From assembly GCF_000763385.1 (NCBI RefSeq), contig NZ_JQFA01000002.1, forward strand, positions 2,294,001-2,358,000: 64,000 nt of DNA, read 5' to 3'. Source of the DNA: Leptolyngbya sp. KIOST-1. Its GTDB lineage: Bacteria; Cyanobacteriota; Cyanobacteriia; Phormidesmidales; Phormidesmidaceae. Numbering within the stretch: the stretch's first letter is position 1; each line of letters begins with the position of its first letter. The notes beneath the pieces are model-generated. The model did no database searches and was not told where the DNA came from. It saw only the letters and a program-made list of their open reading frames with translations. The position numbers and the translations under genes are program-made. This document shows, piece by piece, positions 26,650-35,494 of this stretch.

Positions 26650-26687
26650 CTAGGGCATGTCATCAATTGTGGCTAAAAGCTCGGTAT
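26650..26687. repeat. Left half of an R1 repeat, cut by an IS
   Basis: Starts CTAGGGCATGTCATCAATTG and stops abruptly at the IS end. Its last 10 bases (AGCTCGGTAT, 26678-26687) are the IS target-site duplication. The missing half lies at 55286-55383 in inverted orientation. Confidence 0.75.
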
Positions 26688-27699
26688 CTTAGTGGTACAG
26701 AGAAGTCCTAAAAGGGTTGCTGTGTAAGGAGTCTCAAATGAGACGGGATGGATGGAGCGGGGCATTTCATGAGAGGCTTGAATTCCCCAACTCAAAGCCA
26801 ACCTCATGGAAACACCCCTCTTGTATCGTCAACTGCAAGACCAATTGAGTCAATGGGTGCAGCCCAAAGACCAACGTCATCTGCAAGGGTTTGCTGAAAT
26901 TGTGGCGGCGGTGTTACAGTCCGGCGAGGCCTGTCTGGGGCGATGGATCCCTACTTATCGCATCGCGACTGTGGTGCCCGTGCCCACATGGAACGGCTGA
27001 GTTACTTTCTCCATAATCAGCAGATCACATCGGAACGGTACTACGAGCCGATACTTCGACAAGCACTGTCGGCTTTTGCCGGAGCGACCATTCTCCTGAC
27101 CCTAGACACCAGTATGCTGTGGGATCGCTTTTGTCTGATTGAGGTGTGCTTTGTCTGGGGTGGCCGCTCCTTTACCCTGGCTCAGGTAGTGCTGGAGCAC
27201 GGCCGTGCCATGGTGGGCTTTGAGCAGTATAAGCCCGTGCTAGAGCGCGCTCAAACCGTCCTACCACCGGAGGTGCAGGTGACATTGCTGGTCGACCGAG
27301 GCTTTGTTCGCGAAGCGTCTCCGCAGGAGAAACATGGTGAGTTGATGCGCTGGTTGAACAAGCAGACGTGGGACTGGGCCATTCGGGTGAAGTCAGACCT
27401 GTTGGTCACTACTCCCGATGGCCGAACGCAAGCGGTAGAGGACTTCTTTCCACCCTCAGAACAGGCCTATCTGGTGGGGCTAGTGCACGTGTTAGGCGAT
27501 ATTGAGGCTCATCTAGCGACGGCCAATGTACCCGGTGCGCAAGGCACCTGGGCGGTGTTATCCAGCCAATCTGCCTCGTTGCAAACCTTTGCACTCTATG
27601 GCCAGCGCTTCGGGGGAATTGAGCATCACTTTAAGGACTACAAGTCAGCGGCCTTGGACATCCTTGCCTCTGGTTTGCGCGATGCTGACAGTCTGACCC
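26688..27699 (+). mobile_element. IS4-family-like element, copy A, 5' part
   Basis: Left terminal end CTTAGTGGTACAGA, inverted partner of the right end TCTGCACCACTAAG. The IS would be about 1.33 kb when intact (deduced by joining copy B pieces). Here it breaks off near 27699, where hisF-upstream sequence begins. Confidence 0.85.
26806..27699 (+). pseudogene. IS4-like transposase, frameshifted and truncated
   Basis: The intact product deduced from the other copy is about 393 residues with DDE motifs in LTLDTSML (first Asp), ADRGF (second Asp) and the IEHHFKDYKSAA region (Glu). Here one C is missing in a run of C after GGATC near 26949-26953, relative to copy B, which shifts the frame after ~47 codons. 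The C-terminal ~95 residues are replaced by a short read-through into hisF-upstream DNA (stop at 27734). It therefore cannot make an active enzyme. One further difference from copy B is Val instead of Ala just before the DRGF motif. Confidence 0.85.
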
Positions 27700-28288
27700 A
27701 AAACACAGTGTATCAGCGTCTTGGTCCCTGTTGATCGACAAACTAACCTTCAAAATCCTCTATTCTTAAACCTGGGCCGAGGCCATTGACCGCTGAATGA
27801 CATCAGTGCATGGGTAATGAATGATCTCCGCCGAGACGAGTGGTTTGAGGGAGGTTGCCGCTGGGGCCGACGGGAGTAGCAGGGGCACAGAACCGCTACC
27901 GAACGAGGAACCCAGTGCAGCTCCATCGCCAGCCTGGTCGATGACGGCGAGGCCAGGAGGGGTGGAGGTCCGATCGGTGGATACACAAAGCTAAGGAGAA
28001 GGTCAATGCTGGCAAAGCGAATTGTGCCCTGCCTGGATGTCAAAGCTGGGCGGGTGGTCAAGGGGGTCAACTTTGTCGATCTAAAAGACGCTGGCGATCC
28101 GGTGGAGTTGGCCCAGGCCTACAACCAGGCTGGAGCTGATGAGCTAGTGTTTCTCGACATCACCGCCACCCATGAGGACCGCGACATTATTTACGATGTC
28201 GTCTATCGCACCGCCGAGCAGGTGTTCATTCCGCTGACAGTGGGCGGCGGGGTAGGATCCTTAGAGACGATTAAAAAATTGTTACGGG
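27698..28288 (+). repeat. 591-bp duplicate of the hisF 5' region
   Basis: Matches, in reverse complement, the stretch 63332-63922; every portion I compared was identical, and the two lengths agree exactly. It comprises 308 bases upstream of hisF and its first 94 codons, and is sandwiched inside the IS. Confidence 0.85.
28006..28288 (+). pseudogene. hisF: hisF 5' fragment
   Basis: First ~94 codons of imidazole glycerol phosphate synthase cyclase subunit, identical in protein to the intact gene at 62838-63614, with its own ribosome site (AAGGAGAAGG) and upstream region. After IKKLLR the frame runs into the IS right end and stops at 28387. The TIM barrel would be incomplete (fewer than four of eight strands), so no enzyme activity is expected. 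Confidence 0.85.
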
Positions 28289-28390
28289 TGCCTCCCAGCG
28301 CAAACGAGACGCCTTGGACTGCCGCATTGAGTTCTCTAGGGTCGTTACGTTCTCATGCTGAGACTGCCATGAGTTTTCTGCACCACTAAG
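28288..28390 (+). mobile_element. IS right-end fragment, copy A
   Basis: About 103 bases ending TCTGCACCACTAAG. The inner boundary (GTGCCTCCC) is the same as in the fragment at 55384-55486. Confidence 0.8.
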
Positions 28391-28523
28391 CCACAGCCCT
28401 TAGGGAATCACCTGTGGAAGAGCCATTACAGTGAGATAATTGGCGCAGTGACCAGTGCCACCCGCCTTGATTCTCAATGCAATCTACGCACACACCCTTG
28501 ACCTCAACTCGGACACCTCCCCT

Positions 28524-28940
28524 ATGACCATTGCTGAGCAGCTCATTCGCATGGCAGAAGACGAGCTGACGGAGTACAGCACCGATGCCCGCAAAATTGA
28601 AAAGCTGCGCCGCAAGTTTAGCTTTGCGGTGCCCTACCCCCAGCAAAAAGCGGTGCGGGAGGACGTGGCGGCGAGCATGCCCAATAACTTTTTGGCGAAG
28701 CTGGTCGAAGACAACCGCCAGACGGTAGCGCTGCCCTTTTGGGGCATCGGTGGGCTGGGGCTGCTGCTGGGGATTTCGGGACGGCAGCCGCTGGATCTGA
28801 TCGCCACAGGGATTGGCTTTTACGTGGCCTTTCAGGTGCAGAAGTGGGGCTGGGAGCTACAGGCCAAACGACTGGTACTACAAACCCTCGACGCAATAGA
28901 GGCAAGCGTGAAAAATCCTGAGCCGGAGAAAACGCTTTAG
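28524..28940 (+). CDS. Hypothetical membrane-associated protein
   Basis: 138 residues from the ATG at 28524 (the frame also opens upstream from a GTG at 28455). The charged N-terminal half (EQLIRMAEDELTEYSTD) is followed by two hydrophobic stretches, LPFWGIGGLGLLLGI and DLIATGIGFYVAFQV. No family recognised. Its upstream region and first ~44 codons are duplicated at 55483-55748. The IS right end lies ~130 bases upstream, so its promoter may have been altered. Confidence 0.6.
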   Translation: MTIAEQLIRMAEDELTEYSTDARKIEKLRRKFSFAVPYPQQKAVREDVAASMPNNFLAKLVEDNRQTVALPFWGIGGLGLLLGISGRQPLDLIATGIGFYVAFQVQKWGWELQAKRLVLQTLDAIEASVKNPEPEKTL

Positions 28941-29047
28941 TCGGTGGGCAGGGGCGGCTAGAAGCCGGGTTTCTGCTCGACCATGCCTGAAGCACCTGAC
29001 AATTGCCTAAAAACCCGGTTTCTTGTCCTTTCACAGGGGTACCCCCT

Positions 29048-29827
29048 ATGCCCGCGTCGCTTGCCAACCAGACTGTGCTGATTACAGGTGCCAGCAGTGG
29101 TATTGGAGCCGCCTGCGCCCGGCAGACGGCGGCCATTGGGGCGCGGCTGATTTTGGCGGCCCGTCGGCTGGAGCCACTACAGATGCTGGCCACCGAACTT
29201 CAGCAGCAGCACGGTACCGATGTGCTCACGATAGGGCTGGACGTGCGCCAGCCGGAGGCGGTCCGCGAGGCGATCGCCACCCTGCCGGAAGCCTGGGGCG
29301 CGATCGATATTTTGATCAACAATGCGGGCCTCAGCCGGGGGCTGGACAAGCAGTACGAAGCGCCCCTGGACGACTGGGGAACCATGATCGATACCAACGT
29401 CAAGGGCCTGCTCTACGTGACCCGGGCGGTGGTGCCGGGGATGGTGGCGCGGGGGCGAGGCCATGTGGTGAATGTGGGATCGATCGCCGGTCGGCAAACC
29501 TACCCCGGTGGCAGCGTCTACTGTGCCACCAAGGCGGCGGTCCGGGCGCTCTCCGAGGGGCTCAAGCTCGACCTGCTGGGCACAGCGGTGCGGGTCACCA
29601 ACATTGACCCCGGCCTGGTGGAAACCGAGTTTAGCCTGGTGCGCTTTGGCGGCGACAGCGATCGCGCCCAGGGCGTCTACCAGGGCATGACCCCGCTGAG
29701 CGGCGACGATGTGGCCGATGCAATTGTCTTTGCCATCACCCGGCCTGCCCACGTCAACATCAGCGACCTGCTGCTGCTGCCGACTGACCAGTCCTCGGTG
29801 TTTCACGTGCATCGGCGGGCCGAGTAG
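29048..29827 (+). CDS. Short-chain dehydrogenase/reductase (YdfG-like)
   Basis: 259 residues. NAD(P)-binding TGASSGIG near the N-terminus, NNAG, active-site Ser in NVGSIAG and YCATK (YxxxK). The C-terminal LVETEFSLVRFGGD segment is typical of the 3-hydroxy acid dehydrogenase/serine dehydrogenase group. I start at the ATG at 29048, the beginning of conserved sequence, rather than 29003. Substrate uncertain. Confidence 0.9.
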   Translation: MPASLANQTVLITGASSGIGAACARQTAAIGARLILAARRLEPLQMLATELQQQHGTDVLTIGLDVRQPEAVREAIATLPEAWGAIDILINNAGLSRGLDKQYEAPLDDWGTMIDTNVKGLLYVTRAVVPGMVARGRGHVVNVGSIAGRQTYPGGSVYCATKAAVRALSEGLKLDLLGTAVRVTNIDPGLVETEFSLVRFGGDSDRAQGVYQGMTPLSGDDVADAIVFAITRPAHVNISDLLLLPTDQSSVFHVHRRAE

Positions 29828-29929
29828 GACTCCGGTGGCGCCCCATCGGAACTGGCGCTATACAACGGGCCGTGGCACAATTTATGTTTCGCAACACCAT
29901 ATTTCACAACACCACTGGCAACATCCACT

Positions 29930-30394
29930 ATGACCCTTTCTGTAGGCGATCCCGCCCCCGACTTTAGCCTGCCCGATGCCACGGGCAAGACCTATAGCCT
30001 GGCCGACCTCAAAGGTCAGCGTGTAGTGCTCTACTTTTACCCCCGCGACAACACCCCCGGCTGTACAAAAGAGGCCTGCGGGTTCCGCGATCGCTACGCC
30101 GACTACCAGGGCAAAGACGCTGTGGTGCTGGGGGTGAGCACCGACGATGCCAAGTCCCACAGCAAATTTATCGACAAATTTAGTCTGCCATTTCCGCTGC
30201 TGGTGGACGAGGGTGGCGAAGTAGCCAGTCGCTACGGCGTTTATGGCCTGAAAAAGTTCATGGGCAAAGAATATATGGGTATCACCCGCAGCACCTTCAT
30301 CATCGGCCCGGACGGCAACCTGGAGAAAATCTACCTCAAGGTCAAAGCCGAAACCCATGCCGATACGGTGCTGGCCGACCTGGAAACCCTCTAG
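29930..30394 (+). CDS. bcp: Peroxiredoxin Q / bacterioferritin comigratory protein
   Basis: 154 residues. Reduces H2O2 and organic peroxides using thioredoxin. Peroxidatic Cys45 and resolving Cys50 lie in NTPGCTKEACGF, the PrxQ arrangement. The thioredoxin-like fold is complete. It ends 3 bases before the NUDIX gene, so the two are probably co-transcribed. Confidence 0.93.
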   Translation: MTLSVGDPAPDFSLPDATGKTYSLADLKGQRVVLYFYPRDNTPGCTKEACGFRDRYADYQGKDAVVLGVSTDDAKSHSKFIDKFSLPFPLLVDEGGEVASRYGVYGLKKFMGKEYMGITRSTFIIGPDGNLEKIYLKVKAETHADTVLADLETL

Positions 30395-30397
30395 CCT

Positions 30398-30853
30398 ATG
30401 GCCTACTTCGCCCACGTTTTGCGGACCCTGATAGGGCTGATTTTGCGTCGCCCCATCCTGGGTACCTGCGTCATTCCGCTGATGGCCGATGGCACCATTG
30501 TGCTTGTGCGCCGCCGCGACAACGGCCTCTGGAGCCTGCCCGGCGGCATTGTCGACTGGGGCGAAGACGTGATCACCGCCGCCGCCCGCGAGCTGAGGGA
30601 AGAAGCCGGACTGGAGACCGTGGGGCTGGAGCGGCTGGTGGGGGTCTACTCCCAGCTGGGGCGCGACCCTCGCTTTCACTCGGTCTGCATCACGGTGGCG
30701 GTGCGGGTGACGGGCAGACCGACCCCCGCCGACCCCCGCGAAATTTTAGACGTGCAGGGCTTTACCGCCGACACCCTGCCGTGGGACCGTCTCTCCCACG
30801 ACCATCGCCAGCATTTGCAAGATTTCTTTAAGGGAGAAACGGTTTTAGCCTAA
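30398..30853 (+). CDS. NUDIX hydrolase
   Basis: 151 residues. The Nudix box is complete: GX5EX7REUXEEXGU seen as GIVDWGEDVITAAARELREE followed by AGL. Hydrolyses a nucleoside diphosphate-linked compound; the substrate is unknown. Next to a peroxiredoxin, a role in clearing oxidised nucleotides is possible but only inferred. Confidence 0.88.
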   Translation: MAYFAHVLRTLIGLILRRPILGTCVIPLMADGTIVLVRRRDNGLWSLPGGIVDWGEDVITAAARELREEAGLETVGLERLVGVYSQLGRDPRFHSVCITVAVRVTGRPTPADPREILDVQGFTADTLPWDRLSHDHRQHLQDFFKGETVLA

Positions 30854-30934
30854 GCTTTGGGGAAAGCTCGCTCATTGGGAATGCTAAAGCCCGGCTTCCC
30901 GACTAGTCTGGTGCTGTCTACCCGATCCACTGCT

Positions 30935-31831
30935 ATGCCGCTACCCGCTGAAATACCCCTCCGCACTGGCCGCATGAAACTGCCGCTGGGGATTGTCTTT
31001 TGGCTCGAGGACGGCACCTCCCAGGCCGAAACGGTGGTCTTTCTGCACGGCTCCTGGCAGGACAGTAGCCAGTGGCTACCGCTGATGCGGCACTTGTCCC
31101 CTGGCTACCACTGCCTGGCCCCCGACCTGCTGGGCTTCGGGGAATCGCGGCGGGAGGGCAAAACTCCGTATTCCGTAGCCACCCAGGTTGAGTGTTTGCA
31201 CAGCCTACTGAGCGCCCTGCGCGTTCAGCGCTGCCGACTGGTGGCCCATTCCCTGGGGGCCTGGGTGGCGGGCCGCTATGCCCTCACCTACCCGGACCAG
31301 GTGCAGAGTCTGACCGTGCTGGCTCCCGAGGGGGTCAGCGATCGCGACTTGCAACACCGCTGGCGGCGCGATCGCTGGCTGGTGGCCCCCTGGTCACCCC
31401 TGCCCCTGGTGCTGCCCTGGCTGGGCCAGGCGGCCTGGGTGAAAGCCCTGCGCCAGCGCCGCCAGTGCCTGCGACAGACACCGGCAGCCTGCCAGATGCT
31501 CTTTCAGCGTCGCCCCGCCGCCCTTAGGGGAGAACTGCTAAACCAGGAGCTTGGCTACCTGAAGCCGCCAACCCTGGTGCTGGAATCGGTCACCGCCGAC
31601 CCTACAGCCCGGCGACTGGGGCAGATTTGGCTGCACCAGGTGCCCAGTGCTCAACACCGACAGCTCCCCGCGGCTGAGTCGCCCCTGGGAGTGGAGGTTG
31701 CCCCCTGCGCGGAGGCCCTGGAGCCGTGGTTGCGATCGCAGCCATTGAAGCCAGCGGGCACAGCCATGTACGCCGCCGTCAACCACAACGGCTCCGTCAC
31801 CCCAGGGCAGGCCCGTCCGCCAGCGTTTTAG
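30935..31831 (+). CDS. Alpha/beta hydrolase
   Basis: 298 residues. Oxyanion strand FLHGSWQDSSQW, nucleophile elbow VAHSLGAWVAG with Ser, DLLGFGES. The catalytic His is not in an obvious GH motif, and the C-terminal ~40 residues look irregular. I start at the ATG at 30935. Substrate unknown. It follows the NUDIX gene by 81 bases. Confidence 0.75.
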   Translation: MPLPAEIPLRTGRMKLPLGIVFWLEDGTSQAETVVFLHGSWQDSSQWLPLMRHLSPGYHCLAPDLLGFGESRREGKTPYSVATQVECLHSLLSALRVQRCRLVAHSLGAWVAGRYALTYPDQVQSLTVLAPEGVSDRDLQHRWRRDRWLVAPWSPLPLVLPWLGQAAWVKALRQRRQCLRQTPAACQMLFQRRPAALRGELLNQELGYLKPPTLVLESVTADPTARRLGQIWLHQVPSAQHRQLPAAESPLGVEVAPCAEALEPWLRSQPLKPAGTAMYAAVNHNGSVTPGQARPPAF

Positions 31832-31850
31832 GCTGGTCTGGGCCAGTCTG

Positions 31851-31880
31851 CCGGGGACTGTCATCCATTGAGTTGCTAAG
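31851..31880. repeat. R1 repeat end, degenerate
   Basis: GGGGACTGTCATCCATTGAG resembles the R1 end CTAGGGGCTGTCATCAATTA. It lies 20 bases after the preceding stop codon; no second end was found. Confidence 0.35.
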
Positions 31881-31955
31881 CTGCAAAGGCCCATGGAGGC
31901 CCATGAGCTTGCATCGGCAAAGCACAGGCCCAGAACCCGAGGACCCACCCTAGGG

Positions 31956-32786
31956 CTACACTGGGTCCGTTGCCAGGGTGGTCATCAGCAGCTGAGACAG
32001 CTCTTCGGCCCGATTTAGCACCATCAGGTGGCCGCCGCCAGGCACCACAACATCGGCATTGCGGGCACCGTGGGGAAACACGCGATCGCGATCGCCGTGA
32101 ATCTGGACCAGGTTGGGGGGCACCACCTGGTTGCGCCAGCCCACCACCCGGTGCATGGCCCAGCGAAGAAAGCAGGGGTCGGTATCCACCAGGACCTGCC
32201 TGAACAGGGAGCGATCCTCTGGGTCATCCAGACCAAACAGCCAGGTCATCACCCCGTAGACCGCCCACAGCAATTGCTTAAACGGCACCACCAGCTGTAG
32301 CGGCAGCCAGCGAAACAGCTTGTAGTAGGTAGGCACCTGGGCACCATTGGCGGCACTGGAGATCAAAATTACCTGGGCCGGATTGCACAGCTTAGCCATC
32401 TCCACCGCCATCAGCCCGCCAAAGGAAAGGCCAACCAGAATCGGGTGTTCTGTGGTGACCTGGGCCAGCAGGCGCTGGGCGTAGTGCTCGATGGCCTCTC
32501 CCCGGTGGGGCGGCTCCCAGCGAATGTGCACCGGACGGTAGCCCTGCAGCTGTAGGCGGTGAAAGACCCGCCAGTCGGCCCCCAAACCGCTGAGGAAGTA
32601 AATCTCGCGCTCCGCCTCGGCAGCGTCCTCGTCAATGCCGCCGAAGGGGTCTAGCCCCTCGGCGATCGCCCCCTTGGGGATCCCTTCCGGTGCCTCCTTT
32701 GGCGCAGCCTCGACAGGCAGCGCTGCAACCGTCAGCGCTACCCTGTCAACGATGGCGGACTCTGGCTGTGCTCCGGCGTCTACCAC
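31956..32786 (-). CDS. Alpha/beta hydrolase, second
   Basis: 276 residues. After an N-terminal ~55-residue acidic, probably disordered region comes IYFLSGLGADWRVF, nucleophile elbow VGLSFGGLMAVEMA and the terminal His in VPGGGHLMVLNRAEEL with the acid in IHGDRDRVFP. A complete catalytic triad is therefore visible. The start is a GTG at 32786 and is uncertain. Convergent with the previous hydrolase; the two are not close relatives. Confidence 0.75.
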   Translation of the reverse strand: MVDAGAQPESAIVDRVALTVAALPVEAAPKEAPEGIPKGAIAEGLDPFGGIDEDAAEAEREIYFLSGLGADWRVFHRLQLQGYRPVHIRWEPPHRGEAIEHYAQRLLAQVTTEHPILVGLSFGGLMAVEMAKLCNPAQVILISSAANGAQVPTYYKLFRWLPLQLVVPFKQLLWAVYGVMTWLFGLDDPEDRSLFRQVLVDTDPCFLRWAMHRVVGWRNQVVPPNLVQIHGDRDRVFPHGARNADVVVPGGGHLMVLNRAEELSQLLMTTLATDPV

Positions 32787-32804
32787 GCTACGGTCCTACT
32801 TCAC

Positions 32805-32850
32805 GTCCTCCGGGTTAACCCTCCAGGTAAACCCTCCAGGTAAACCAGCT
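32805..32850. repeat. Short tandem repeat
   Basis: Three imperfect copies of CCTCCAGGTAAAC between the second hydrolase and the next gene, on the start side of the hydrolase. Function unknown. Confidence 0.5.
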
Positions 32851-32860
32851 CTGGTACCCA

Positions 32861-33244
32861 CTAGCTGTGGGCCTTGAGCGCCTCAATTTCCTGACGAATG
32901 AGGGCTAATTCCTGGGTGAGGGCCTCCAGCTCACTCTGCACCGAGGCATCGACCACAGGACTGGCCACCGTGGTGATGGTCGGGCCTGATGTCTCGGGGC
33001 CGGCGCTGGTGAAGGGATTTGGCATCTGGCTCAACAGCGAATCGACAAACAGCCGGGCCTCCCGCTCGGTGGTTTCACCCTTGATCTCCAGTTCCTCAGT
33101 CAGGCGGTTGACATCGCCGCCCAGGGTCGAAAACCGTTGATTGGAGCTTTCAGGGTCTTGAATGGCTTCAATCAGGGATGCGGTGGCTCCGAGGGTAACG
33201 CGAAACCCTTTCTGCAACGTCTGAGAGAGATCGTCAGGATACAT
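32861..33244 (-). CDS. Hypothetical protein with C-terminal coiled coil
   Basis: 127 residues. The N-terminal half (LSQTLQKGFRVTLGATASL) looks amphipathic and resembles granule-associated/phasin-like cyanobacterial proteins. Then a Thr/Pro-rich linker and a C-terminal heptad-like helix (SELEALTQELALIRQEIEAL). Function not known; the phasin resemblance is weak. Confidence 0.6.
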   Translation of the reverse strand: MYPDDLSQTLQKGFRVTLGATASLIEAIQDPESSNQRFSTLGGDVNRLTEELEIKGETTEREARLFVDSLLSQMPNPFTSAGPETSGPTITTVASPVVDASVQSELEALTQELALIRQEIEALKAHS

Positions 33245-33467
33245 AGCTTATAAGCCTTAAAAACTCCAACAGCCAGGCAGTGACAGGCGACCCTGGGACA
33301 TGGCAATCCCTAGCCTCAGGCACCATGCTGCCCTGCGCCAGCCATGGTTTGCGCTCCTATTCTATCGTCTTCCCCCTGGGCAAGGCAGCATCTCAGGCTA
33401 CTATCCTCCCTCGGGTAGAGGGGAAACCCTTGCCGCCGTCGGCTCGTTTACGGCCCCCATCGCAGTC

Positions 33468-33812
33468 CTACACCGTCTCCAGGTAGGCCATAACATCGTC
33501 GTAGATTTGCGACAGCTCGGCCTCGGTCGTCACTCGAATCCGATCGTCGCGCAGGGTGACCAGCGCCTTGGCCGCAAAGGGGCTGGGCCAGATATTGGGA
33601 TTGCAGAAAACTTCTAGAAAGACCTCCCCGGTGTGGCGGTACTCCATCGGTGGTTGGGGCACACGGCGGGTCGGTTCGCCACCCTGGGCGGCGGCCGCTT
33701 TTAGGGTGGTCATCAGCTCGCCCAGGGCGGCTTTCAGCGCCAGGGCCGCCTCGGCAGAAAAGGTAAACTGTAGGGATCCCTGGGGCAGGTTGAGGGTAAG
33801 GGGGTTGCTCAT
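33468..33812 (-). CDS. Conserved-type hypothetical protein
   Basis: 114 residues, cytosolic, with a TLNLPQGSLQFTFSAEAALA start and a PNIWPSPFAAKALVTLRDD segment. No family recognised. It is followed (on its 5' side) by a ~560-base region before ctaA. Confidence 0.6.
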   Translation of the reverse strand: MSNPLTLNLPQGSLQFTFSAEAALALKAALGELMTTLKAAAAQGGEPTRRVPQPPMEYRHTGEVFLEVFCNPNIWPSPFAAKALVTLRDDRIRVTTEAELSQIYDDVMAYLETV

Positions 33813-34376
33813 AGGTCGGCGGGCCGATCGCGATCGGGCGCGATTGAGTTAAGGGACAAGCAGAATGGGGGCAGCGATCGCTGGGTCTGGCGACTGCATC
33901 TGCTAGCCAGCCTACGCCATTGGGGCGACCCTGGGCCAGTATGGGGGCGATCGCACCGGCCAACCGCCATTTTCGCAACCCGGCGTGGCCAAACGTAACG
34001 ATCGGTTAAGTTGTGTGTCTGGCTACGGCACTCCCGTCGTTTTTGTATAGCGTCAGGTCGCCAGGTTTGAATCCCAAAGAAAACCCTAAAGCTTTGCCAG
34101 TTCAAGGTTTTCCCTTCCTACAGTAATAGTCAGTGAGTTCAATTGTCGGCGCTGAACGTCCCGATTACCCTGTTATCCACCAGGGGAGCACTTACTCCCC
34201 CGAGGCCGCCGCAGTCTTAACACTGGCTCAACACTGGTGGCAAAACCGTTCAGGCTGCACAGGTCCGGCTTTGGTTGCAGATCCGGTTCTCTACCCAGCC
34301 TCGATGGTCTACTCCCACCCCTCAACGCCTTGAAACGGCACTCTCGCAAACTACCCTTCTGAATGCTGGAGATGGC
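33813..34376. other. Intergenic region upstream of ctaA
   Basis: About 560 bases. Short frames exist (for example one at 34133-34333) but they lack ribosome sites and have poor composition. It probably contains the ctaA promoter; none could be fixed. Confidence 0.35.
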
Positions 34377-35399
34377 ATGGCCGCAAACTTCCCCTTCTTT
34401 TCCTCCCAGGCTACAGGTCGTGAATCGCTTTGGCCCGCCGCCGCTTCCACCCCCGTCGATCGCATTCGCCGTCTGGTCTGGAAGATCGCCTTTGCCACTC
34501 TGGCCCTGATGGCGGTGGGCAGCGCCACCCGAGTCATGAACGCGGGGCTGGCCTGCCCCGACTGGCCCCTGTGCTACGGTCAGCTAGTGCCCCAACAGCA
34601 GATGAATCTCCAGGTTTTTCTGGAGTGGTTTCATCGGCTCGACGCAGCCCTGATTGGTCTCAGTACTCTCTGGCTGGTGGGTCTGTGCGCCTGGTACCGG
34701 CGACAGGTGCCGGGGTGGCTGCCCTGGGCTGCGGTGGGGGCTCTCCTCCTGATTGGCCTCCAGGGAGCGCTGGGCGGACTCACGGTCACCCAGCTGCTGC
34801 GCTTCGACATTGTGACGGCCCACCTGGGCACCGCGCTTCTGTTTTTTAGCGCCATGCTGGTGATCGCCACCTGTCTGCTGCCCTACCGCAGCACCGGTAC
34901 CGTTGGTCGTCTGCCCTGGCTGGGGCTGGGCGCTACCGCCATTGTCTACGTCCAGTGCCTGCTGGGAGGGCTGGTGGGGTCGCGCTGGGCCGCCCACCAG
35001 TGCCTGGGCCTGAGGGAACTGTGCCAGGTGATGAACAGCCACCTGCTGGGAATATTGCCCGCCACCGCTGCGGTGGTGACCCTGACCTGGACGGTGTGGC
35101 GCACACCAGCGCTGACCTACCCGCTGCGACGGCTGGGCAGCCTGGCCAGCATGCTGCTGGTGTTTCAACTGGTGCTGGGCATCGCCACCTTTCGGCTGCG
35201 GCTGCAGGTAGAGCCGCTGACCGTGGCTCACCACACCCTCGGCGCGGCTCTGGTGGGCACGCTGGTGTGCTTTACGGCCCTGGCCTGGCGCGATTCGCAC
35301 AGCAATTTGTCCCCCCATCACCTGGGAGCAGACCCCAGCGATCGCCCCGCTGCCGCAGTGACGGCCACCCCAGAGGTCGCTGGCGCAGCGGAGGTCTAG
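34377..35399 (+). CDS. ctaA: Heme A synthase
   Basis: 340 residues with about eight membrane helices. Oxidises heme O to heme A for cytochrome c oxidase. Heme-ligand histidines lie in EWFHRLDAAL, TAHLGTALLF, MNSHLLGILP and AHHTLGAALVG, arranged as two related four-helix halves. Cys pairs LACPDWPLCYG and HQCLGLRELCQ are present. Starts at the ATG at 34377, which has a GGAG 9 bases upstream. It is followed 95 bases later by ctaB, which makes its substrate. Confidence 0.93.
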   Translation: MAANFPFFSSQATGRESLWPAAASTPVDRIRRLVWKIAFATLALMAVGSATRVMNAGLACPDWPLCYGQLVPQQQMNLQVFLEWFHRLDAALIGLSTLWLVGLCAWYRRQVPGWLPWAAVGALLLIGLQGALGGLTVTQLLRFDIVTAHLGTALLFFSAMLVIATCLLPYRSTGTVGRLPWLGLGATAIVYVQCLLGGLVGSRWAAHQCLGLRELCQVMNSHLLGILPATAAVVTLTWTVWRTPALTYPLRRLGSLASMLLVFQLVLGIATFRLRLQVEPLTVAHHTLGAALVGTLVCFTALAWRDSHSNLSPHHLGADPSDRPAAAVTATPEVAGAAEV

Positions 35400-35494
35400 T
35401 CCCCTAACCCTCATCCCACCCCTGCCTGGGACCGGACCACTGTTTTTGCCCCCTAGGATTCGCGGTCTTTCAAGAACCATTTAGGATTTTTTGC

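Noticed and set aside
34133..34333. Small open frame before ctaA
   Set aside because: No ribosome site, unusual composition and overlap with the ctaA leader.
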